This document shows positions 56,901 to 64,000 of a DNA stretch of 64,000 nucleotides, piece by piece (the first letter of the stretch is position 1; every line of letters starts with the position of its first letter). The stretch comes from Lepidodermella squamata (taxonomy: Eukaryota > Gastrotricha). The notes beneath the pieces were generated by a model that was not told the origin of the DNA, searched no databases, and saw only the letters and a program-made list of their open reading frames with translations. The position numbers were made by a program, and so were the translations under genes. The stretch spans positions 806,001 to 870,000 of the forward strand of contig JBLDXI010000046.1 of the NCBI GenBank assembly GCA_047495785.1, in the 5' to 3' direction.

Positions 56901-57676
56901 GCTAGCATCTCGTCAATCTGGCGGTTGATCTCGGCCAGCTCGAGCGGGCTGAAATGGCGGCGATAGGCCTTCACTGGTGCTGCGTTACCAGTTTCGATCC
57001 GATGAGCAACCAGGTTCGTGCGACCAATCGTGCCGTCAAACAAGTCGGCGAAATCGGCGAGGAGCTGATCGCGTGATGTGGCCTGATCGGGCGTAAGATC
57101 AGAGTGAACGGCCTGGAAAGAAGCGGCGCGTAACTTCTCGGCAAGTTCGAACAGTGGTCGTGACCGGCGTGGGGCAGGCTGAATAATCGGAGCGCAGCGG
57201 CCTTCCAGATACAGGCATTGGTGCTGGCAGTCAATCAGCACGGAGTGGCGCGCGAGGAAGTCGTAACCAAGAATGACGTCAGGCGAAAATTCGGAAACAG
57301 AAAGAAAGTCGTGTGTAAACGGTAAGCCAGCAATATTGAAAGTTAAATTGACCTTACCGTTTACAGGGACGACGGAGCCGTCGACGGTGGCGATGAAAGG
57401 TGACTGAGATGGCGAACTGGACAAGTGTAACGAGTCGATAAGTTGGGAAGAAACTGTCGAAGTGGTGGCACCGGTATCAATAAGAGCAAGGAACGGGACG
57501 CCAGCGATGGTGATCTTGACGCGGCAGTCGTAAAGCTGGCGTGCCAATGTTGAGGGCCCATCGACTGCCTTCGCCCCCAGGAACTCGATCGGCTGGGGCA
57601 GGGGCGTCATTGCCGCCAGCCGCCCCCATTTGGGCAGCTGCGGGCGTAGTGACCAGTGAGTCCACATCGGTAGCAA
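53984..57676 (-). CDS. Pol polyprotein of inner Gypsy element (protease-RT-RNase H-integrase)
   Basis: This is an open frame of about 1230 residues. In order it has an aspartic protease (ALIDTGATTSTVS, then VILGYDFLARH) and an RT with FAIDYRWLNAVT, LPFGLCNAPATFQ and catalytic YLDDVIIFA. RNase H follows (ISADASDFALGAML, LLSDHKPL). The integrase has an HHCC domain (HSSPTAGHLG, CEPC) and the DDE region (VTDVFTKWAEVYPL, LLTDQGGQFES, HPKTDGFCERFNR). PR-RT-RH-IN order is Ty3/Gypsy type. The start is nominal: the frame overlaps the end of gag by 70 bases in the -1 frame, so expression by -1 frameshift is likely. Unusually, the C-terminus ends in a hydrophobic segment (STIVIFILAFSIVLFFCLCF). Confidence 0.93.
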   Translation of the reverse strand: MLPMWTHWSLRPQLPKWGRLAAMTPLPQPIEFLGAKAVDGPSTLARQLYDCRVKITIAGVPFLALIDTGATTSTVSSQLIDSLHLSSSPSQSPFIATVDGSVVPVNGKVNLTFNIAGLPFTHDFLSVSEFSPDVILGYDFLARHSVLIDCQHQCLYLEGRCAPIIQPAPRRSRPLFELAEKLRAASFQAVHSDLTPDQATSRDQLLADFADLFDGTIGRTNLVAHRIETGNAAPVKAYRRHFSPLELAEINRQIDEMLAAGIIEPSNSAWSSQICLTDKADGTKRFAIDYRWLNAVTKKDVNPLPLQSEIFDFFAGCNFYSVIDLKSGYWQCPVADEDRPKTAFTSHRGLFQFRMLPFGLCNAPATFQRLMEQVIGPDLLYRNVIAYLDDVIIFARTFDEHLQVLREVLNRLRKSGLKLHPKKTNLFCSSVRFLGRILGRSGAVSADPAKVSAIVNFPPPMDASELRRFYGMASYLRSFVPHFAAISNDLTELLNADVFQWNDRHQASFTALKKAIAAETVLQSPRFDRPFRISADASDFALGAMLSQLDDDGNDCPVAFASRKMTPAETRYPTTEKECLALVWATQQWRSYICGQHVALLSDHKPLSFLQTVREPSRRLQRWIIWLSQFNFAIEYVPGKLQLVADALSRAPTSSPCDDVIDEYAFPPIVRAIDLTADYKLEVETVRQLQLDDPVMGPTLRALAADPHRRPRVTGCTRRSRAFSNSWHRIVELNGIFYFIVGGKRLLLLPGALSSEILFVLHSSPTAGHLGIKTTTDRVRAAFYWPGMGDDIRRFCLACEPCCRAKASNRKTTAPLQRVTASYPFEVVAMDILKLPPTNRGYNAVLVVTDVFTKWAEVYPLRDQSAASVAPRIVDFVCRYGIPSSLLTDQGGQFESELTSRLYQNLALKKIRTAGYHPKTDGFCERFNRILLTMLRCFADAESNWDLYLSPLLFAYRSATQASTGFSPYEMLYGRLPVLPGHLLVGEVVFTRLRHRPHVSALRRLLRQVWDEAAANMDEAHRRQKAYYDRFTATSRFEVGDLVWLKSPPRRPKLSPRFTGPYTVVDCLPNGVNYRIRRSDSDPPFVVNVDRLKPAAQMEEWMLPPAPKSAAPEQPPASAQAPAIQPPDTPQKPQRPARERREPDRYGTVVPSSQIEAPPSPSTLSSASDATWSPKVRRVLDNSSQLFNRLSEAFQRPSPESTIVIFILAFSIVLFFCLCFMVLAFLAVVF

Positions 57677-58938
57677 GCATTGTAGTCGGGCCGGCGACCA
57701 GATCGATCGACACCGTAGTTGTACCGGGAGCCGGGACGGCCGCCTCGTTGCGGGTCGGATCGGCGATTGGGCGCGGCTGAATCGTGGGCGGCGTGATCAG
57801 GCGGTTGATAGCCGTTGCGTGGCGCGTGAGAAGAATAATCGTTATTATGATGGCAACACGAATGGCTACAAGGCACATACCTGCCCCGGGAGCCGTACGC
57901 GGGCGCCATACCGCGACGACCCCGGGAACCCTGGCCTCGACCGTTGCGGCCGTGGCCAAAGGCGCGGACTTGTTGATGGGACTCGCCATTAGCAACCGGC
58001 GGTGCAGCGACAGACGTCGTCGAAGCCGTCGGGACCAGGGTAGCCGTCGAAGTCGAAGACGACGCAGGCGGAGCGGCAACAGTGACCGGTGTCGGGGCAA
58101 CAACGGGCGTAACGACAGGCGCGGCAGCGAGCACGGGTAGGACGGCTTGGCTCGGCCCCAAGGCGGCAGCGGCGAGAGCGTCAGTTTCGTGACGGGCAAT
58201 TGTCACGGCCTCAGGCAACGAGGCAGGTCGCTGACGGTGCAACTGCACACGAACTGTTCCGTCTGACAGGCCGTCGAGGAACTGCTCCAGAACATGCTGG
58301 CGACGAACAGGACTGGTCTGATCGGGGAATGCCAGCTCAGCCTTCTCCTCAAGCGCCATGACGTAGGCTGGGATTGATTGACCAGGTTGCTGAACCATGC
58401 GACGAAAGTGGGCGCGCTCGATGGCAGCTTGACGGACAAGGCCCAGATCCACCAGGGCCTGATGGCAGAGACGACGGAGAGTGATGGCATGCTCATGCCG
58501 GTAAATAGAATCGAGGACTCGGAAGGTCGGCGGATCAACAGCTGTCAAGAGTTCGTCGATCTTGCGAGCATCATCGGCGCCATAGACGGAGGTCGCCCAG
58601 CATCGAAATTGGTCGAAGTACAACTTCAGATCAGTGCCGGGCTGGAACTTCGGCGGCTTCCGCAGGCGGACCGGCGCGGCCGCAGCAGCGGCAACAGGCG
58701 CGGCCAGGGGCTCAACAACAGCAACGACGCCAGCCTCAAGCGGGTCCGCAGCAACAGGCGGGTGCCCAGCAGCCAGACCAGCAGCAGCAGCGGCGGCACG
58801 GCGACCGCGGCGAACGGGCGGCGGCGGTGGGCCAGCGGCGACCGGGGCCACAACGGCATCAGGGTCAACGGGAGCAGCCGCGACAACTGGGGCACGGCGC
58901 CCCCTACCCCTACCAGCGGCAACGCGACGGGTAACCAT
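57607..58938 (-). CDS. Gag protein of inner Gypsy element
   Basis: The frame is 443 residues. The Ala/Pro/Arg-rich N-terminus is followed by a capsid-like region (LKLYFDQFRCWATSVYG, FLDGLSDGTVRVQL) and a C-terminal zinc knuckle CYRCGLTGHYARSC. It packages element RNA in virus-like particles. Its 3' end overlaps pol, which lies in the -1 frame. Confidence 0.9.
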   Translation of the reverse strand: MVTRRVAAGRGRGRRAPVVAAAPVDPDAVVAPVAAGPPPPPVRRGRRAAAAAAGLAAGHPPVAADPLEAGVVAVVEPLAAPVAAAAAAPVRLRKPPKFQPGTDLKLYFDQFRCWATSVYGADDARKIDELLTAVDPPTFRVLDSIYRHEHAITLRRLCHQALVDLGLVRQAAIERAHFRRMVQQPGQSIPAYVMALEEKAELAFPDQTSPVRRQHVLEQFLDGLSDGTVRVQLHRQRPASLPEAVTIARHETDALAAAALGPSQAVLPVLAAAPVVTPVVAPTPVTVAAPPASSSTSTATLVPTASTTSVAAPPVANGESHQQVRAFGHGRNGRGQGSRGRRGMAPAYGSRGRYVPCSHSCCHHNNDYSSHAPRNGYQPPDHAAHDSAAPNRRSDPQRGGRPGSRYNYGVDRSGRRPDYNACYRCGLTGHYARSCPNGGGWRQ

Positions 58939-59016
58939 CGGAGGAGAGAAAAAGCAACAACAAGAAACAACAAGAGTAAAAAAAAGAAGCAGAGTTCAGG
59001 CCAGTGGCCACCAAAA

Positions 59017-59193
59017 TGTAGTGGTAATACAAAAGGCGTATTTATGAATTAGCTGTTTATTGAGCCAAATAGTAGACGTAAAACGGTTGCTTATAAATGG
59101 TGAGTTTGGCGGGAAGGGTTTCCTGGCACGCGACTGTGAGGCTACTAGAAAGTTCTAATGAATGACGTTGATCGCGTGCCAGGCCGCACTACA
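59017..59193 (-). repeat. 5' LTR of inner Gypsy element
   Basis: This LTR is 177 bases and appears identical to 53691-53867. It is followed on the minus strand by the primer-binding-site candidate. Confidence 0.95.
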
Positions 59194-59298
59194 AGTTGGC
59201 TGGCGAGAGCTTCGACTTGCTCAGTCGTAGGTGCAGGCATCGACATCGCACACCAATGTTGGGTAGGGCCAAAGACGATGAATTGATTCTGGTTATTT

Positions 59299-59486
59299 TG
59301 TAAGCAAACAACGACACCCTTAAGGCAACATTGATGTTTATTAAAACAAGGAAATAACCAGAATAAAGATCCATGGTACAAACGCGTGCTTATAACGCCA
59401 ATGATTATCAATCAACGACTGCGCAATAGAAGCGTACCATAATAACGAGAACAATATCGAAATATCACAAGTGTTATACTGTTACA
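59299..59486 (-). repeat. 5' LTR of outer Gypsy element
   Basis: This LTR is 188 bases. It differs from the partner LTR by a 2-base deletion near the TATATAC end and one C/T change. Confidence 0.9.
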
Positions 59487-61155
59487 ATGCCTGGAAGTCG
59501 GCCAACAATCGTACGCATGGCCACCCTTACTCGACAAGTTTCTTCCTTCTTAAATACACTGTTCTTTCCCTCCAAGCCATTGTCGGTGGTGCACAAAGGC
59601 GTCCAACCTTCGTACCATCCCCTTAACGTTCCGTCCTGATACATTCGTTTGAAATGCACCAAGAAGTCACCCATGTAGGGTTTCTTGGACCATTTGGCGT
59701 GAAACAACTTGCACACCCTGTCGAATTCAACCGAATCCTTTGCAAGTTGAAACTGTTGTAGGTCCTTTTTCACCTGGCGCCAAAGACCCTTTCTTCGCAG
59801 TGCGATAATTCTGGTCTTGCAGACTTTTTGAACATGGAACCAGCACATAGACCGACGAGCACGCGGGAATTCAGCTTCGGCCGCAGCAGTGATTCCCGGG
59901 CAACCGTCGCCCAGGACGAATCTGACGATATCTTCAAGCTCTTCAGGATCTTCGCGCGTTCGAACGAGCTGATAACCCTCTGCAAAAGCAATGAATCGAT
60001 GAAATGCTGGTATAAGGATTATAAATTCGATTAAAAAACCTTTCAAAGCTTGAAAAAGGGCCTGATAGCACTCCTTCTCCTCCCCACTAGCAATGGCAAA
60101 CATTACGGTATGAAACTTTCTCTTTTGATCTGAAACACCGGCAACCAAAAGCGGAACGTTGTCCGGATCCCGGATTATCTTGAAGGTCGCATCGGTTTGC
60201 AAATTTTTCGAAAATCTGTTCAGAAACTTTTAATCTCACAAGGCTGATGCTTTCAGATTTAAAATACCTCAATTTGTTGAGCATTTTCCTGGACGAATAA
60301 CAAATCGCGAAAGGCGCAGGATCTTCTTCACCAATCCAGCGCTTGACAATGAAAGCTTTGTCTTCTTCTTCTGGCCCAGGTACTTGGGAATACGGTTCGG
60401 TGATTTCCATTAGTTCGACAGAATCGGGAGTACCCACTGCTGTGACCTTCTGGCCATTGATCGTTTTTCGCCGGTAAACCAGTGCGTTGTTGATCTGAAC
60501 TGTCTCCATCGCTGGCAACTTGCCTTCATGCAGCTTCTCCTTCACCGTCTTGGCTGACCAGCCGTTTCTCGCTGCTTCCATGAGCAAGTTGTGTACTGCT
60601 GGCTGGAATCGGAAAGTTTCGTTCTCAGGATTAATCAGCTGGTGATCGTGTTCAATGGCTTCATTCTCGGGCACTTCGTTCTCTTCATCGCTTGAATCGT
60701 CATCGGAAGCTGAATCATGCTGCCTGTTCTTGTTTACATAGCAAACAGCCTGTCCGGGTTCGTCGAAATCTTGGAGTAACACGATTTTCCCACGTCGCCA
60801 GCACGGGTGATAGTTTTCCTTGTTGGCGTAGGAGCATTTCAAGAAATAGGAAGGGTGTCTTACATTGCCTAGAAGAAAAAATGTTTGAAAAATGGGGAAT
60901 TATATAAAGTAATTTGAAATAACCTTTGGCCAAGAAGCTATCGATTTCTTTGACTTTGGCATAAGCATCTTCAATATTGAGGACGTCAAACCTGCTGTGC
61001 TCAACGTACACCTCTTTGGGTCCGCGCTTCTTGTTGCTCTCGATCATAGGAAACTCATCATCGTCGATCTCGCCGAAAACCTCTCCGGATGAAGCCGAAT
61101 TGCCGAAATCCTCGAATGCAACTTCTGAGCCCGCCGATGAATCAGAATCAGACAT
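59487..61155 (-). mobile_element. Mutator-like (MULE) transposase gene, truncated by the outer LTR element
   Basis: Exon 1 is 61155-60924 and exon 2 starts at 60868. The N-terminal acidic region (MSDSDSS..., EIDDDEF) is followed by a Cys/Trp/His-rich segment (HPSYFLKCSYANK, HPCWRRGK) that may be a FLYWCH-type zinc finger. The MULE DDE domain follows with LQTDATFKI, FVLGDGCPGITAA, RARRSMCWFHVQK and CTTDNGLEGKNSVFK. The frame changes near 60210 (FEKFAN to NLQTDATF), so there is a frameshift or an unrecognised intron. The C-terminus is cut at 59487 by the LTR. Terminal inverted repeats were not found. The copy is probably inactive. Confidence 0.8.
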
Positions 61156-61444
61156 ATTCGAAAAGGATATAATAAACCTATAACCCATGTGATTTATTGG
61201 TACACAAGACGTAATTGATGTTATACAAAAGTGATGCCAAGTACCAAAAATATTAAATAATCAGCTGATAAACAGCGAACATTCTTTGAAATGGATAAAA
61301 GAAAATTGACGTTGAAAAACTTGAGAAACACCATCTGCTCACGCGCAAACTGAAGTGGACGCGTGTCTATGGGTCAAGGTTCACCTATTACGACTCAAGT
61401 GCTTCGAAAAATATGAATAGCAAGTAGCCACAATGCTCAAGGCG

Positions 61445-61620
61445 ATTAGGTACTGATTTAAATGAGTTTTGGTACAGAATTAAATAGATTTGGTACTAAA
61501 TTCAATGATTTTAGGTTTGGTAAGAAATTCAGCATTTTGGTAATGAATTAAATGATTTGGTACTGAAATAAAAATAAATGTTTTAGTACGAAATTAAATG
61601 AAATAGGTATTGAATTAAGA
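61445..61620. repeat. Degenerate tandem repeat, about 20-30-base unit
   Basis: Seven or so diverged copies of a TTTGGTACTGAATTAAATGA-like unit lie between the MULE gene and astacin gene I. It may be part of the element's terminal region. No coding potential is seen. Confidence 0.7.
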
Positions 61621-61636
61621 CCATCCACAGGTGAAA

Positions 61637-63324
61637 TCAATGATCAATACATACCATGTAAACCCAATAATGGCAGGTAGTCCCTGCCGGGATGTCGCCA
61701 GGAATTTCAAAGGAGCCAGTTGTGCACGGGGCCATGGCGATGAGACTTTGACCGCAAACGGAATCATTCACGTATAATGAATTCTCACATGCGCTGCCAT
61801 TGGTGCCCGGTACGCAGATGCAACGATCGCAATTTTTCGGAGCGAATATGCCGAATTGGCATGTCACGCTACTCGACTTGCACGCATCTAATTTAAGAAA
61901 ACAAATACATCACTACCGTAGCCTCAGGTCTCTGGTCTTTTTAGCAAAAACAGAAAAACAGAAAAAATCTACAGAGGGGCCTTAAATGTTATGTATATTC
62001 CGTGGGGCCCAAAATAACAAAATGCGTCAAAAATGTAGAAGATATTGAAAGATTTCACAACTTTTCATATGATGGATAATAAGACTCGATTTTGGTAAAA
62101 ACCTCGATCGTAATAGAAAATACGGTAAATTTCACGCCAGCAGAAGTTTCAGTCTTGAAAGCTTAATCTAGCACTGTATCCTGTATCCTCGAGTTTAGTT
62201 TTGAGAAAATTCAAATCGGTAGGAGTAATCCGAATATATGAATACCAAAAAGGATGAATTTTATTTTTCCTCACCAGGGTTTGACCGGGTCTCACCGTTT
62301 TTACCCGGTCGACGCCCCTGAAATTCAAATGAATACTATGGTCGGATGGTGACGCGTGGTGGTGAGGCTTTTCTTATTTGATTACCATTATCAGTTGCTT
62401 ACTTCGACAATACAGGGAAAGCACGCGGTACTTGTCGACCCAGGTCAGCGTTTTGTTTCGGTGTATAATAGTTGACAAGTAGTGTGGGTCGAGAGGTTCG
62501 ATTGTTCGATTGTTATTAGAAGTAAATTAATAACAAATCCAAGTGCGTGACCAATTTCATTAGCTATCAACCCGACATCCTGTAATGATATGTAAAAAAT
62601 TTAAAAGTTTTGATGAAAAGTACCGAAATTAGTGCCTTACTTTTGCGCACGCATCCGTGATCAAAACAAGTTGAGCGTAATCTTCCACCATGCTAATTTT
62701 CGACCAACAATCGCCGCTGAAAAACATGAAAAATACGAATCGGTCACTCCGCGACGTCTCTTAATGAATAAACGTGTGAAAAGTCGAAAATTCGAAAATA
62801 TAACGGCATAGTACCTTGTGCCTCTTGTGAAGGTCAATGCATTGCCATCCAGTGGAGGCGTGTAGACTTGTTCGAACGTGACACAAATCGGATCAGACCA
62901 CATTTTCAGGGCGGCGAGAACATTCCCATTGGCAGCAGAATCATTTTCTATGATAAAAAATAACAACCAGTAAAGATTAGGAACACGCGGATTATGTACA
63001 ATAATTTACCTAATTTCGCTGTAATGTAAAACCTTATTGGCAGTGTCCATTTTGTAGCGATGCCGGATGACTTCAAGTTGGGAACTTCGTCGTTGTATTG
63101 CTGAACACAAAAAATCCAGTGTTAGAGTATAGGCAACACCAGAAAAATTTAAGCAACTAACCTTTGCGAGCCACTTCTCCCTAAGTTTTTAAGCTGGTCA
63201 CAAGGCAAGTGAGTGAGTTTTCATAATTTCTAGTCATTAAATCTTATACCTCGGTATCATCAGGCTTCTCATCCGCCACGCATTTGCCAGCGCCTACAAG
63301 GAAAATTAACGGCAATAGCCACAT
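61637..63324 (-). pseudogene. Astacin gene I, truncated and catalytically damaged
   Basis: The start at 63324 encodes a signal peptide (WLLPLIFLVGAGKCVAD). The next exons are intact: KWTLPIRFYITAKL, NVLAALKMWSDPICVTFEQV and CWSKISMVEDYAQLVLITD. The catalytic exon reads GLIANEIGHALGF, so the first zinc-binding His is Asn. After it, the PDEHQR exon and the first part of the Met-turn exon are deleted: RTIEPLDPHYLS (about 62510-62395) follows directly. The EGF/CUB1 exon (61870-61637) is open, with CDRCICVPGTNGSAC. Later CUB and kringle exons are gone and the MULE region begins. Confidence 0.8.
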
Positions 63325-64000
63325 TTCCTAGAGAGTAACAGCTTCAGAATGTTGTTACAAGTGCTAGAATGGGATATTTCAAATCTCAGAGCTATTAGGT
63401 TATAACCGAGGTCAATACGTCTTATTGTCTGTGTTCTGATTCTGATACATCGAAAATCGAGAAATACATAGCAAGAGAAACCGAGGTGCAATGAAAACAA
63501 AGACAATAAAATAAATCAGTCATGAAGCCATTCAGGCATGAAACCCGAGGGTGAATTGAGGCCAAGTATTCATTAACGGTAAAAATAAAACTTTCACAAA
63601 AAAGTAAAATCAAATGGTTTGAATGAAACGAATCTTTGCTTTTAAAAAATTTTGCTGATAAAATCGCGTGACTTGAAACGCGTGTTGTAGAAGTACGTGA
63701 AACACGTTTTTGAAAATATGAATGGAGCGTTTCAAGAGATGGTCTACTTCTGATCGAACTGGCCTAGAACACATGCTTTTCTATTTAGTCTCTAGTTATT
63801 TATTTATTTAGTCGTTTAATTAAAGGCTGTGACGGCAGCTTGAAATGGTTTAGGAAAAGTAACGTTTCGTCGTGTAATCACCATCCGAAAGTGAAATCAC
63901 CATCCGAAATCGAAATTCAAATTTTTACCGTTCTTGACTCAGTTTTTCGCGCTAGTCAATAATCTGAAACATGAATAATTAAATTCGTCCGGACTCATAT
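63325..64000. other. Intergenic stretch upstream of gene I
   Basis: No coding region is recognised. Short frames at 63.3-63.6 kb lack domain signals. Confidence 0.5.

Larger units (their letters stand above)
53691..59193 (-). mobile_element. Complete Ty3/Gypsy LTR retrotransposon (inner element)
   Basis: The element is 5503 bases with two 177-base LTRs (53691-53867 and 59017-59193) that look identical. Both begin TGTAGTG and end CACTACA. It has a 4-base target duplication AGTT (53687-53690 and 59194-59197). A polypurine tract is adjacent to the 3' LTR (AAAAGGGGGAAGTGT on the minus strand). A primer-binding-site candidate TGGTGGCCACTGG (59001-59013) lies just inside the 5' LTR. Gag and pol frames are open. 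Identical LTRs and open frames point to a recent insertion. It sits in the outer element's gag. Confidence 0.95.
49948..59486 (-). mobile_element. Degenerate Ty3/Gypsy LTR retrotransposon (outer element) with nested insertions
   Basis: Flanking LTRs at 49948-50137 and 59299-59486 are nearly identical: one substitution and a 2-base indel were seen. They start TGTAAGC and end TGTTACA, with 5-base target duplications ATGCC (49943-49947 and 59487-59491). A purine tract follows the left LTR on the minus strand (GAAGGAGGGTATAG), so the element reads right to left. The coding region is interrupted by a complete inner element (53691-59193) and a TIR element (50782-51288). It has lost much of its RT and integrase. 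It is non-autonomous. Confidence 0.88.

Noticed and set aside
1-64000. CRISPR arrays, bacterial operons, replication origins
   Set aside because: The DNA is eukaryotic with spliced genes; no regularly spaced repeat-spacer arrays were seen.

Overview
This window is nuclear DNA from a metazoan with a compact genome. Genes are split by many short GT-AG introns, mostly 49-60 bases. Products are typically animal: secreted astacin-type proteases with EGF, CUB and kringle domains, a C-type lectin-like protein, and Golgi-type glycosyltransferases with N-terminal membrane anchors. There are also Ty3/Gypsy, R2-like and Mutator-like mobile elements. The species cannot be named from the sequence. A nematode, a larvacean tunicate or another small-genome invertebrate would all fit the intron size.

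Layout, left to right. About 0.7-4.5 kb (minus) holds a multi-exon secreted protein with repeated Cys modules and a C-terminal C-type lectin-like domain. About 5.7-9.5 kb holds two head-to-head glycosyltransferase genes: a GDP-fucose-type transferase (minus) and a GT6 (ABO/alpha-Gal family) transferase (plus). About 8.66-25.6 kb is a tandem segmental duplication of two units. Each unit carries the 3' part of GT6, a complete astacin-EGF-CUB-kringle gene (A or B) and a decayed fucosyltransferase copy. A (TTTCC)n tract of about 240 bases follows. Next come a three-exon type II membrane protein (26.3-27.9 kb, plus) and a two-exon type I membrane protein (28.2-29.4 kb, minus). From 29.7 to 63.3 kb lies a minus-strand array of further astacin-kringle genes. 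C, D and F look complete. E1/E2, G, H and I are rearranged, truncated or inactivated. A tRNA-Lys(CTT) gene lies between G and H.

Between H and I (50-61 kb) there is a nest of mobile DNA. A Mutator-like element lies next to a degenerate Gypsy element. That element is interrupted by a complete Gypsy element with identical LTRs and by a roughly 0.5 kb terminal-inverted-repeat element.

The most notable biology is the protease family itself. Every member has the astacin fold signature, but in all legible copies the third zinc-ligand His is replaced by Asp and the Tyr after the Met-turn is replaced by Pro or Lys. Each protease is joined through EGF and CUB domains to a kringle. The long members add a C-terminal Cys-rich module that I do not recognise. 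The family has expanded to nine or more loci and is being reshaped by duplication, deletion and transposons. A GT6 enzyme outside the groups in which that family is best known is the second notable point.
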